A stretch of 64,000 nt of DNA from Rhabditoides inermis (Eukaryota; Nematoda; Chromadorea; Rhabditida; Rhabditidae). The position numbers and the translations under genes were made by a program. The notes under the pieces are model-generated. The model did not search any database and was not told the origin of the DNA. It saw only the letters and a list, made by a program, of their open reading frames with translations. Positions 12,001 to 22,006 of this stretch are shown here, in pieces. Location: NCBI GenBank assembly GCA_963966185.1, contig CAWZYM010000398.1, positions 963,501-1,027,500 of the forward strand, read 5' to 3'. Each line of letters starts with the position of its first letter. Positions within the stretch are counted from its first letter, which is position 1.

Positions 12001-14929
12001 TGTCGTCGTGATATCCGGAACTGTGGCAGTAGAGTGGGTGGCTGTCGTCGTGCTGTCCGGAACTGTGGCAGTAGATTGGATGGCTGTCGTCGTGCTATCC
12101 GTAACTGTGGCAGTAGATTGGATGGCTGTCGTCGTGAGATCCGGAACTGTGGCAGTAGATTGGATGGCTGTCGTAGTGCTATTCGTAACTGTGGCAGTAG
12201 ATTGGATGGCTGTCGTCGTGAGATCCGGAACTGTGGCAGTAGATTGGATGGCTGTCGTAGTGCTATCCGTAACTGTGGCAGTAGATTGGATGGCTGTCGT
12301 AGTGCTATCCGTAACTGTGGCAGTAGATTGGATGGCTGTCGTCGTGATATCCGGAACTGTGGCAGTAACTTGAATGGCTGTCGTCGTGCTGTCCGGAACT
12401 GTGGCAGTAGATTGGATGGCTGTCGTAGTGCTATTCGTAACTGTGGCAGTAGATTGAATGGCTGTCGTAGTGCTATCCGTAACTGTGGCAGTAGATTGGA
12501 TGGCTGTCGTAGTGCTTTCCGTAACTGTGGCAGTAGATTGGATGGCTGTCGTCGTGATATCCGGAACTGTGGCAGTAGATTGGATGGCTGTCGTCGTGAT
12601 ATCCGGAACTGTGGCAGTAAAGTGGGTGGCTGTCGTCGTGCTATCCGGAACTGTGGCAGTAGAGTGGGTGGCTGTCGTCGTGCTGTCCGGAACTGTGGCA
12701 GTAGATTGGATGGCTGTCGTCGTGCTGTCCGGAACTGTGGCAGTAGATTGGATGGCTGTCGTCGTGCTGTCCGGAACTGTGGCAGTAGAGTGGGTGGCTG
12801 TCGTCGTGCTGTCCGAAACTGTGGCAGTAGATTGGATGGCTGTCGTCGTGAAATCCGGAACTGTGGCAGTAGAGTGGGTGGCTGTAGTCGTGCTATACGG
12901 AACTGTGACAGTAGAGTGGGTGGCTGTCATCGTGATATCCGGAACTGTGGCAGTAGATTGGGTGGCTGTCGTCGTGCTGTCCGGAACTGTGACAGTAGAT
13001 TGGATGGCTGTCGTCGTGCTGTCCGGAACTGTGACAGTCGAGTGGGTGGCTGTCGGCGTGATATCCGGAACTGTGGCAGTAGAATGGATGGCTGTCGTCG
13101 TGCTGTCCGGAACTGTGACAGTCGAGTGGGTGGCTGTCGGCGTGATATCCGGAACTGTGGCAGTCGAGTGGGTGGCTGTCGGCGTGATATCCGGAACTGT
13201 GGCAGTAGAGTGGGTGGCTGTTGTCGTGCTATCCGGAACTAAGACAGTAGATTGGATGGCTGTCGTCGTGATATCCGGAACTGTGGCAGTAGATTGGATG
13301 GCTGTCGTCGTGATATCCGGAACTGTGACAGTAGAATGGATGGCTGTCGTCGTGATATCCGGAACTGTGGCAGTAGAGTGGGTGGCTGTCGTTGTGATAT
13401 CCGGAACTGTGGCAGTAGATTGGATGGCTGTCGTCGTGATATCCGGAACGGTGGCAGTAGAGTGGGTGGCTGTCGTCGTGCTATCCGAAACTGTGGCAGT
13501 AGAGTGGGTGGCTGTCGTAGTGCTCTCCGGAACTGTGGCAGTAGAATGGATGGCTGTCGTCGTGATATCCGGAACTGTGGCAGTAGATTGGATGGCTGTC
13601 GTCGTGATATCCGGAACTATGGCAGTAGAGTGGGTGGCTGTCGTCGTGCTATCCGGAACTGTGACAGTAGATAGGATGGCTGTAGTCGTGCTATACGGAA
13701 CTGTGACAGTAGAGTGGGTGGCTGTCATCGTGATATCCGGAACTGTGGCAGTAGATTGGGTGGCTGTCGTCGTGCTGTCCGGAACTGTGACAGTAGATTG
13801 GATGGCTGTCGTCGTGCTGTCCGGAACTGTGACAGTCGAGTGGGTGGCTGTCGGCGTGATATCCGGAACTGTGGCAGTAAAATGGATGGCTGTCGTCGTG
13901 CTGTCCGGAACTGTGACAGTCGAGTGGGTGGCTGTCGGCGTGATATCCGGAACTGTGGCAGTAGAGTGGGTGGCTGTCGTCGTGCTATCCGGAACTAAGA
14001 CAGTAGATTGGATGGCTGTCGTCGTGATATCCGGAACTGTGGCAGTAGATTGGATGGCTGTCGTCGTGATATCCGGAACTGTGGCAGTAGAATGGATGGC
14101 TGTCGTCGTGATATCCGGAACTGTGGTAGTAGAGTGGGTGGCTGTCGTTGTGATATCCGGAACTGTGGCAGTAGAATGGATGGCTGTCGTCGTGATATCC
14201 GGAACTGTGGCAGTAGATTGGATGGCTGTCGTCGTGATATCCGGAACTATGGCAGTAGAGTGGGTGGCTGTCGTCGTGCTATCCGGAACTGTGACAGTAG
14301 ATAGGATGGCTGTCGTCGTGATATCCGGAACTGTGGCAGTAGATTGGATGGCTGTCGTCGTGATATCCGGAACTGTGGCAGTAGAATGAATTGCTGTCGT
14401 CGTGATATCCGGAGCTGTGGCAGTAGAATGAATTGCTGTCGTCGTGCTGTCCGGAACTGTGGCAATAGAGTGGGTGGCTGTCGTCGTGCTATCCGGAACT
14501 GTGGCAGTAGAATGGATGGCTGTCGTCGTGCTGTCCGGAACTGTGACAGTCGAGTGGGTGGCTGTCGTCGTGCTGTCCGGAACTGTGGCAGTAGATTGGA
14601 TGGCTGTCGTCGTGATATCCGGAACTGTGACAGTAGATCGGGCGGCTGTCGTTGACGTGCTATCCGGGAATGTGGTAGTAGATTGGGCGGCTGTCGTTGA
14701 CGTGCTATCCGGGAATGTGGTAGTAGATTGGGCGGCTGTCGTTGACGTGCTATCCGGAACTGTGGTAGTAGATTGAATGGCTGTCGTCGTGCTATCCGGA
14801 ACTGTGGCAGTAGAATGAATTGCTGTCGTCGTGATATCCGGAACTGTGGCAGTAGAGTGGGTGGCTGTCGTCGTGTTATCCGGATCTGTGGTAGTAGATT
14901 GGTCGGTTGTTGTTGTCGTGTTTTCAGGA
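1..14929 (-). repeat. 42-bp mucin-coding tandem array, roughly 350 units
   Basis: Tandem 42-bp units run without interruption from the left edge to about 14,929. Read on the minus strand each unit gives a 14-residue Thr/Ser/Pro peptide of the type TVPDITTTAIQSTA, with alternatives S or I before TTT and Q or H before ST. Because 42 is divisible by three, any stop-free frame stays open for hundreds of codons; this explains the long plus-strand frames (CRR/RNC-type and VAVVV-type repeats), which are shadows. Larger blocks are themselves duplicated: the same odd unit boundary (cagttattggatggc) recurs near 1,535, 6,907, 9,341 and 10,811. Most units differ by only a few bases, which suggests recent expansion or homogenisation. 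The array continues beyond the window. Confidence 0.95.
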
Positions 14930-15456
14930 ACAATTGAAGTAGATGTATATTCTATAAACGGCGTAGATGTGATGTAAGGTGATGTAGTTTCTGTTTGAGT
15001 GATGTTTTCTATTGTTGAGTTGCATAAACAACTATCTCTGTTTTCAAAATCAGTGAAAGTGATATTCACTGTTGTGAATATAAGTAAAAATAGAAACAGA
15101 CAGTATAAAAATATTACAAATAAGGTCATTAATAGTAGAATAATAGTTGTAGTTAAAGAATAACTCGAAATCAGGTTTCTTTCGTTTTGAAGTTTCGGTG
15201 TTTTGTTAATCATCATAACTCCTGCGGGTTCTATTTTGTGTTTCAAATTCTCGTCGGTGTTTGCCAATTCAGTAAGTATGATAACTATATGTATTACACA
15301 TGGCGCAATGTTTTTGGAGGCCATCCAAATAGTTAACGTTTTCATAATTTCATTCAGCTTTGAAGCCAAATCATGCGACTTGAAATGTTCATTGAAGCTT
15401 GTGCACAAGTATTTTTTTTTGTTTACCTTGAGATAAAGTCCAAATATAGTCACCAA
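10813..15456 (-). CDS. membrane-anchored mucin-like protein (Thr/Ser repeat), start uncertain
   Basis: A 1,547-codon open frame. Residues 1-100 are unique, mostly Lys/Asn/Leu-rich sequence. Residues about 102-130 are a strongly hydrophobic segment (TIILLLMTLFVIFLY and on), then a short Asn/Cys linker with CLC and NST sites, then Thr-rich sequence passing into more than 90 copies of the 14-residue repeat. No cleavable signal peptide precedes the hydrophobic segment, so a type II or single-pass topology with an O-glycosylated mucin ectodomain is inferred. The first ATG is probably not the true start: sequence upstream of it (VDASQLQSER-type) is in frame and belongs to spliced cassette exons at 15,480-15,970 and perhaps an exon at about 15,980-16,117. 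A possible 54-bp intron (gtaaac to ttcaag) lies around codons 11-28. The frame ends at 10,813, where a unit carries a small indel that creates TAA; the array goes on for 10.8 kb beyond. Mucin-like is a description of composition, not of homology. Confidence 0.6.
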   Translation of the reverse strand: MVTIFGLYLKVNKKKYLCTSFNEHFKSHDLASKLNEIMKTLTIWMASKNIAPCVIHIVIILTELANTDENLKHKIEPAGVMMINKTPKLQNERNLISSYSLTTTIILLLMTLFVIFLYCLFLFLLIFTTVNITFTDFENRDSCLCNSTIENITQTETTSPYITSTPFIEYTSTSIVPENTTTTTDQSTTTDPDNTTTATHSTATVPDITTTAIHSTATVPDSTTTAIQSTTTVPDSTSTTAAQSTTTFPDSTSTTAAQSTTTFPDSTSTTAARSTVTVPDITTTAIQSTATVPDSTTTATHSTVTVPDSTTTAIHSTATVPDSTTTATHSIATVPDSTTTAIHSTATAPDITTTAIHSTATVPDITTTAIQSTATVPDITTTAILSTVTVPDSTTTATHSTAIVPDITTTAIQSTATVPDITTTAIHSTATVPDITTTATHSTTTVPDITTTAIHSTATVPDITTTAIQSTATVPDITTTAIQSTVLVPDSTTTATHSTATVPDITPTATHSTVTVPDSTTTAIHFTATVPDITPTATHSTVTVPDSTTTAIQSTVTVPDSTTTATQSTATVPDITMTATHSTVTVPYSTTTAILSTVTVPDSTTTATHSTAIVPDITTTAIQSTATVPDITTTAIHSTATVPESTTTATHSTATVSDSTTTATHSTATVPDITTTAIQSTATVPDITTTATHSTATVPDITTTAIHSTVTVPDITTTAIQSTATVPDITTTAIQSTVLVPDSTTTATHSTATVPDITPTATHSTATVPDITPTATHSTVTVPDSTTTAIHSTATVPDITPTATHSTVTVPDSTTTAIQSTVTVPDSTTTATQSTATVPDITMTATHSTVTVPYSTTTATHSTATVPDFTTTAIQSTATVSDSTTTATHSTATVPDSTTTAIQSTATVPDSTTTAIQSTATVPDSTTTATHSTATVPDSTTTATHFTATVPDITTTAIQSTATVPDITTTAIQSTATVTESTTTAIQSTATVTDSTTTAIQSTATVTNSTTTAIQSTATVPDSTTTAIQVTATVPDITTTAIQSTATVTDSTTTAIQSTATVTDSTTTAIQSTATVPDLTTTAIQSTATVTNSTTTAIQSTATVPDLTTTAIQSTATVTDSTTTAIQSTATVPDSTTTATHSTATVPDITTTAIQSTVTVPDSTTTAIQSTATVPDSTTTAIQSTATVPDLTTTAIQSTATVTDSTTTTIHSTATVPNSTTTAIQSTITVPDSTTTIIQSTVTVPDSTTTATHSTATVPDITPTATHSTATVPDSTTTAIQSTVTVPDSTTTANHFTATVPDITPTATHSTTTVPDSTTTAIQSTATVPDITPTATHSTATVPDLTTTAIQSTATVPDSTTTAIQSTATVPDSTTTAIQSTATVPDLTTTAIQSTATVTDSTTTAIQSTATVPDSTTTAIHSTATVPNSTTTATHSTATVPDITTTTIQSTATVPDLTTTAIHSTATVPDSTTTAIQSTATVPNITTTAIQSTATVPDSTTTATHSTATVPDSTTTATQSSATVPDITTTVIQSTATVSDITTTAIQ
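14630..14775 (-). repeat. 45-bp variant repeat units at the proximal end of the mucin array
   Basis: Three consecutive units carry an extra codon (gttgacgtg instead of gtcgtg) and the variants gggaatgtggtag and ttgggcggc, giving 45-bp, 15-residue units. The extra length is a multiple of three, so the coding frame is kept. They lie only at the edge next to the unique anchor exon, where old, non-homogenised units are expected. Confidence 0.85.
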
Positions 15457-15480
15457 TATTGAAATGAATTCCTTCTCTCC

Positions 15481-15970
15481 GTCAGAACGTTCTGATTGGA
15501 GTTGCGACGCATCAACGCTAAAATAAAGTAACTGGTCATATTGTTATAATCTTTTATACTTTTCATTACTAACCTAGTCTGTCCTTCTGAACTTTCTGAT
15601 TGGAGTTGCGACGGATCAACGCTGAAATAAAGTAATTGACCAGTTTGTTATAATCTTTTATACTTTTCATTACCAACCGAGTCTGTCCTTTGGAACGTTC
15701 TGATTGGAGTTGCGACGCATCAACGCTGAAATAAAGTAGTTGATAAACATAACATAATTTCTTATATTTTTTTGTTACTTACCCAGTTTGTCCTTTTGAA
15801 CTTTCTGATTGGAGTTGCGACGCATCAACGCTGAAAGAAAGTAATTGATCAAAATAATATAATTTCTTATACTTTTTTCTTACTAACCCAGTTTGTCCTT
15901 TTGAACATTCTGATTGGAGTTGCGACGCATCAACGCTAAATGAAAGTAAATGATGAAAATAATATAATTT
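15481..15970 (-). repeat. five tandem 104-105 bp exon-intron cassettes
   Basis: Five head-to-tail copies (anchor ttctgattggagttgcgac near 15,490, 15,594, 15,698, 15,803 and 15,908). On the minus strand each holds a nearly invariant 48-bp block (CGTTGATGCGTCGC.. to ..GGACAGACTCG, coding VDASQLQSERSKGQT) followed by a 56-57 bp AT-rich block that starts GTNNGTAA and ends in a pyrimidine tract plus CAG or TAG. This is the pattern of a microexon plus a minimal intron duplicated as one unit. The unit at 15,481-15,535 runs on into the mucin anchor exon, so these are likely upstream exons of that gene. Copies of 104 bp break any uninterrupted reading frame, which supports splicing rather than one long coding repeat. 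Confidence 0.7.
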
Positions 15971-17306
15971 ACTGTACTTTTTCATCATTAAACCAGTTAC
16001 TTTTCCTTTAATTATATCAACAAACTTTATTTGTGATAGAACTTTACATAAATTTATATTTTCCGTGCTCTTCACATTTTCCGCTTCTATAATGTCATTC
16101 TTTCCATCAGATTGTGCCTGTAAATTGTTTCTGAAACTTACGAGACACTAGAACAACCTGGATAATTTTCAAAAAATGTTCGAATCCAGAGCGCCTGTCT
16201 GCTACTCGAAATGTAGTTTTTGATGAATCATTCTTCACTTTGTAGTTCAACTGACAAACGCTGTTGAAGTTGTCACACTGATCTTACCAAGACAACTTTC
16301 AAGATATGTGATTCTCCGCTGCATCTTTCTAGAACGCGATAGAAAAGAGCGTTACTCTGAGCACCCAAGTAGGAAAGAACTTTGTACTGAACGGTGAATG
16401 TATGATATAGGCATGATTAGATAGCAACACGAACCTGATCACCTATCTGCTTTTCAAATTTCATAAAAATCGTTTCTACTTACTATTTCTCCCGTATCTG
16501 GCACAGTGCTCTTGACAAAGACATACATAACTTTCGTGGGAATAACGTTTTCGCTTTCGGACGAGGTGGGGACGTCGACTTTGAAACATCGCGAAATTTT
16601 GTCCATTCACCTATAATATTATTCTGGCAAATAGTTCGCCAGATTACGGTAGAAAAACGATCTATCCTCGAGTCGCATTCGATCTACCTTCTAGTCGTGA
16701 GGAGACCCAAGCGCGCGCTTTTAAACGATAATATTGATTAAAGAAGCCGGCATGCGAATCAAAGAGGCCGCGCGACACTCGACCATTTGCCCGCGTTGTC
16801 TGGCCTCTCTCGCTCGAAACTGAGTTTCGCCAACTGACCCCGGCTGGCAATAACAGAAACTATCCACCAGGCGGCGACTATAGCTAAATCAAAAAAAAAT
16901 GAAATGAAACACACGCAATGAACGCGAAGGCGGGGCTATTATGAAACGTGATTCAGCGATCGTTTCTAAATATAATTGGCATTATATTCATTGCGTCATT
17001 GTTATTGGATCCTCAACATTTGTAAACAACACGAACTAACCAGTATTGTAGGTATTGTTCTCTCCCTTTACAGTAGCCTGTAAACATCTCTACAGACCCA
17101 AAAAACCACGTGAACCTTGGACTAGTGATCAACGCTGGGACATGTGGTAAGGTGTGGAGTGTGTCTCTCTAGTTTGCGTCGCGTCTACCGTCGGCGGCAC
17201 GCGAAGCCGCGCACATGGCAGTGATAAGAGCGTGGGAGCGGCGGCAGCTGGTTCGAAGACCGGGGGGAAGAAGACTGCCACTCCCCTCTCCTCCCGCCAG
17301 TCGACC
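15971..17306. other. mucin 5' region and intergenic sequence
   Basis: A further minus-strand open stretch (about 15,980-16,117, with a ttacag acceptor at its upstream edge) may be an early exon of the mucin gene; its frame connection to the cassettes is unresolved. Between 16,140 and 17,306 no convincing exon was found on either strand. The stretch must hold the acid ceramidase promoter, but no clear TATA or initiator could be picked out. Confidence 0.4.
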
Positions 17307-19592
17307 ATGCTGGCACGCGTCACTCTCCTAGCTGCATGCCTCGTCGCGGTGAGAGTCTCATGAGGATACTGAAAGTTTGCATTATTGAGTCGATATCTTT
17401 GTATCTTTGTAGGCCTCGGCGACGGACGGTCTGCACCCGCCGGAGGGCGAGTTTGCGCCCAAGTGTCTGATCGGCGAGGATAACGTGTACGATGTGACCC
17501 GGTCGTTCCAGGTATCCCACTTGTAAATCCGTTCTTGTTTTTATACATAGTTTATTGTTTACTGAATAAAGAAAGATCAAGTCCTTAATCACATTCGTTC
17601 AAAAAACCAAAATGATCTTTACAAAACATGTTTGTGTGTCTATAATTGTACACGGAAGAAAGCGAGTGGATGATAAGAGTGCACAGGTTCCGTGGTTTAC
17701 TGTCAACCTCGATGAGCCGGCCGAGACGCGCTACCGCCACGTGGTCGCGCCCTACAAGGACGGCATCCCCAAGGTCATCAACATCATCAAGGTATGGTCG
17801 CAAGGTTGAATGTGAAAAAAGTATGCAAAGAGCAAATGACAGAGCGTCTATAATCGCACAAGTACGGCATGTTCACAATGTCAGTTTGCAGAAGATGTTC
17901 ACGATCTTTGGCGACATTCCCATCATGGAGGTGATCGAGTCTCTGATGCGAGACGCGTTCGACGGAAAGATCCAGCAGCCCTACCACGACGAGATTGTCG
18001 TACGTTGCCAAAAACAAAAACAATATTATTGTGCTGTGTACCTGTGTACACTATTTATTGCAATCTTACGTTTACTATGTGTATCTTCGAGCCCCTCCGC
18101 AGAGTGAATCTCTTGAATCGGAGGGATACCTTTACTTTCACCTTTTTTATTGATAAATGATTTCAGGGAATCGCCGCCGAGACGGGCATTCCCGTAGAGG
18201 ACCTCGCTATGATGAACATTTTCTACGAGCTCTCCAGGTGTTTTTTTTTCACCCGTGATGACATTTCGTCATGATTTCTTGATCTATCATCTTCTTATCT
18301 TAGCACGTGTCTTCTGCTGTGTAAGTATAAGTATACCGTATCTATCTTTCAAAAATTCTGGATATCACATATTGACTAAACACCCATCGATCAACTGCGC
18401 TTATCACTTGCTAATCCGCGTCTTTTCTTATGGATTGTATTCTAGCAGAATTTGCCAATACAATGTAGCCCCTGAATACAAATATGTTTCAGGTTCTGCA
18501 CGTCTATTGTCGCCGAGGGTCTGGATGGGCATCTTTACCACGGACGGTAAACTTTTTCGGTTTCAAACTTTCAAACATAATAACAAACTGTCCACACATT
18601 GAACCAGTAATGAGCAGTGTGTATTCGAAAATCTAAAAAAAACTACCATAACAAGAAAGTTGAAAACGTAAGCTACGTAATAATGCGTGTGCACTTGCAG
18701 CAACCTGGACTTTGGCCAGCTGTTCTTCTGGAACGTGAGCACCTCGTCGTGGGCGCTCACAGACGCTCTCAAGCCGGTGCGTCACACTGTGGGACATAGT
18801 AGAACTCATTCCACTCCAGCTCACCATCAACATCAACTTTGTCAAGAACGGAAAGCTGCTGTTCAAGGGCACCACCTTCGCCGGACATGTGGGAGTGATC
18901 ACCGGTGAGTGACGGCATCTCCGCTGTACACACAGTACATGAAGTAACAATTCGAAACTGGGCATATTCTTGCTTCATGGAAACAAGAAAATAGGTGTTC
19001 ATCCTTAATCGTTATAATCATTTAGCTCTACTACATAGCTGTCGCCATAGGGTACTGTAAATTATGGTGTTTTCAGCTATGAAGCCGCACGCGTTCTCTC
19101 TTTCGATGAACGCACAGGTGCACGGAGATCTTGGAGCGCTTGCGCAGTGGTCAGTGTCTCAGTGTGTGCCCCAATAGTCTTCTGTTCCAACTGTTGTTTA
19201 CTAAACACGTGACACTCTCTCCTGATCGTTGAACTCATCCGGTTGCGCATCTGGTTCCGAGCAGAACTCTGATCAGCGTTTTTGCAGGATGCAAAAATAT
19301 CATGGTCACAGAGCAGAGATCATTAAAAACACACATTAGAAACACGTGGGACTTGATGAAAATGTAGCGTTCACAGGTGTAGAAGGGGAATAAATTCGTA
19401 GGAAACGTGCTGTCAGAAGGCAGGAAAGACTTGCTGTCATTTGCCGAACCGATCATAGAAGCACAAAAGAACACACAAAAACACAAAACAGCAGTGAAAA
19501 TAGTGCGATTCAGGTTCATGGGCAAGAAGGATCAGGTCAGGATGGTGATGTGGACCGATAGGCATGTGATGGAGATCGCCAACACTTACGAG

Positions 19593-19645
<53 letters not shown>

Positions 19646-20998
19646 GGAGAGAGAGATGGAGAGAGAGAGAGATAGAGAGAGAGATTCTAGGAAGCACACG
19701 ACTACCTGTCCAGCGTGGAAATGCTCGCCGGATGCTACTTCATTCTCGGCGGCAACAAGCCAGGTATTGCAGCCATAAAATCAACAGCCTCATGTATGTA
19801 CTAAGAATATTTTTTGCAGAATGATATCCGCGTCACACAAAAATATGAGAATTCTAAAAAAAAAACTCAATGTGTGAGAAAGAATACGAACTCTGACTTC
19901 TGTCTGTCTGTCACTGCAGTGGTAGAGGTCTAGAGGTCGCACCCTTCCTTGTACTCCTACATTTCGTTTGCAGGCCAGGGCACTGTGATTGTGCGCAATG
20001 CGACCGAGGCGTACGCGCACAAGACACTACACACCGGCAACGACACGTGGTACGTGCTGCAGACCAACTACGATCCCGACCAGGTGGGAAGGGAGGGAGA
20101 GAGGGAGGGGAGAGAGGGGAGAGAGAGGGGAGAGAGAGGGGAGAGAGAGGGAGAGGGAGAGGGAGAGGGAGAGGGAGAGGGAGAGGGAGAGGGAGAGGGA
20201 GAGGGAGAGGGAGAGGGAGAGGGAGAGGGAGAGGGAGAGGGAGAGGGAGAGGGAGAGGGAGAGGGAGAGGGAGAGGGAGAGGGAGAGGGAGAGGGAGAGG
20301 GAGAGGGAGAGGGAGAGGGAGAGGGAGAGGGAGAGGGAGAGGGAGAGGGAGAGGGAGAGGGAGAGGGAGAGGGAGAGGGAGAGGGAGAGGGAGAGGGAGA
20401 GGGAGAGGGAGAGGGAGAGGGAGAGGGAGAGGGAGAGGGAGAGGGAGAGGGAGAGGGAGAGGGAGAGGGAGAGGGAGAGGGAGAGGGAGAGGGAGAGGGA
20501 GAGGGAGAGGGAGAGGGAGAGGGAGAGGGAGAGGGAGAGGGAGAGGGAGAGGGAGAGGGAGAGGGAGAGGGAGAGGGAGAGGGAGAGGGAGAGGGAGAGG
20601 GAGAGGGAGAGGGAGAGGGAGAGGGAGAGGGAGAGGGAGAGGGAGAGGGAGAGGGAGAGGGAGAGGGAGAGGGAGAGGGAGAGGGAGAGGGAGAGGGAGA
20701 GGGAGAGGGAGAGGGAGAGGGAGAGGGAGAGGGAGAGGGAGAGGGAGAGGGAGAGGGAGAGGGAGAGGGAGAGGGAGAGGGAGAGGGAGAGGGAGAGGGA
20801 GAGGGAGAGGGAGAGGGAGAGGGAGAGGGAGAGGGAGAGGGAGAGGGAGAGGGAGAGGGAGAGGGAGAGGGAGAGGGAGAGGGAGAGGGAGAGGGAGAGG
20901 GAGAGGGAGAGGGAGAGGGAGAGGGAGAGGGAGAGGGAGAGGGAGAGGGAGAGGGAGAGGGAGAGGGAGAGGGAGAGGGAGAGGGAGAGGGAGAGGGA

Positions 20999-21057
<59 letters not shown>

Positions 21058-21122
21058 AGGGAGAGGGAGAGGGAGAGGGAGAGGGAGAGGGAGAGGGAGA
21101 GGGAGAGGGAGAGGGAGAGGGA

Positions 21123-21175
<53 letters not shown>

Positions 21176-21639
21176 TCTCTTCCAGACGCCGCTCTTCATC
21201 GACGACCGTCGTGACGCGGGCAACTGGTGTATGGCGAAGATGACGCAGCAGGGCCTCTCCAAGGAGAACATGTACAAGGTGATTTATTCGACATTGTGCA
21301 ATCCTGATGTTCAACTGTCGTGCCCCGTCAAGTGATTCTCTCATCACTGGATTTCATCTCACTATTTGTTCGTTCAACTTGTTTGTTGTTTGTGTGAGTA
21401 CAGTATACTCGTCAGGGGCAGTTGGACAATATTAGATCATGCCCGCCGCACGTACTATGACAATACCGAACGTCCTGAACGCCACCCACCAATGTCTGAA
21501 ATAATGAATCATGTTCTAGGTTCTCGCGTCGAAGACGACTCTGAACAAGACCACCGCGCACATGGTGCTCATGTCTGTGACCAAGGGCTACTACGAGACG
21601 TACATCATGTACTGCCCCAATCCATGCTGGTTCCTATAG
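17307..21639 (+). CDS. acid ceramidase (N-acylsphingosine amidohydrolase)
   Basis: Fourteen exons: 17307-17348, 17413-17511, 17687-17791, 17892-17999, 18167-18237, 18493-18546, 18701-18776, 18820-18904, 19077-19149, 19514-19592, 19691-19763, 19974-20083, 21186-21278, 21520-21639. All junctions keep frame and give 395 residues, the size of animal acid ceramidase. Residues 1-16 are a signal peptide. The family lyses ceramide to sphingosine and fatty acid in the lysosome and is an N-terminal-nucleophile hydrolase activated by self-cleavage before a Cys. That Cys is visible at residue 144 in [14 protein letters not shown], followed by HGRNLDFG. Downstream are the family landmarks [12 protein letters not shown] and a C-terminal [18 protein letters not shown] with a Cys pair in CPNPC. 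The closely related NAAA hydrolase is usually shorter, so acid ceramidase is preferred. Intron 12 holds a 1 kb GGGAGA array. Confidence 0.93.
19597..19684. repeat. GA microsatellite in acid ceramidase intron 10
   Basis: GA dinucleotides with a few interruptions begin four bases after the exon 10 donor and fill almost the whole intron up to the ttctag acceptor. Confidence 0.9.
20088..21174 (+). repeat. GGGAGA hexamer satellite in acid ceramidase intron 12
   Basis: About 140 copies of GGGAGA with two GA-dinucleotide islands (about 21,003-21,046 and 21,128-21,172) fill almost the whole intron between the donor at 20,084 and the acceptor at 21,185. One strand is pure purine for over 1 kb, a composition able to form triplex (H-DNA) structures. 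The acceptor sits only about 10 bases beyond the repeat. Confidence 0.97.
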
Positions 21640-22006
21640 CCTCGTTCACGACGCCTGCTCCCTTATGTACAGCATAAACACTATTTATTCCGTATTAGAT
21701 CACACCTTTTTGCATTCTCTGTTCGCAACAGATTCCTTTAGTAAAATGTTAGCATGTTTAGAGCGCATTAAAAAAAATCATCAATCATTCTCTTCGCATT
21801 CAGAGTACGATCGAAAACGTGAAACCGATCATTCACGCATTCACCACCGAAAAAAACGAGCAGAGTGAATAAAACTTTACACGCATTCGATGAAACGGAA
21901 ACAAACGAGTACAATCACAGCGAGATCCAAGGATCGAGTATCACAGGTTGAACAAAGAAACATACAATGAGTAGTGTGCAGTGTAATATTGCGTAATGGG
22001 GACCAT
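21640..22006. other. convergent 3' flanks
   Basis: Spacer between the 3' ends of the acid ceramidase gene (plus) and the proteoglycan gene (minus). No coding potential was recognised; AATAAA occurs on the plus strand at about 21,866. Confidence 0.6.

Noticed and set aside
29..13242. Long plus-strand open frames encoding Cys/Arg-rich (CRRAIRNCGSRLDG) or Val-rich repeats
   Set aside because: They are frame shadows of the 42-bp array. A stop-free 42-bp unit stays open indefinitely. The plus strand has no unique N-terminal or anchor sequence, whereas the minus frame joins a unique membrane-anchor exon.
1..14929. CRISPR array or bacterial repeat system
   Set aside because: Units are contiguous without spacers, code for a Thr-rich repeat, and the surrounding genes are intron-containing animal genes.
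19911..21347. Leu/Pro-, Arg/Glu- and Ser/Leu-repeat proteins over the hexamer arrays at 20 kb, 24.8 kb and 36.4 kb
   Set aside because: Pure translation of hexamer satellites; at 20 kb and 36.4 kb the sequence lies between good splice sites and is clearly intronic.
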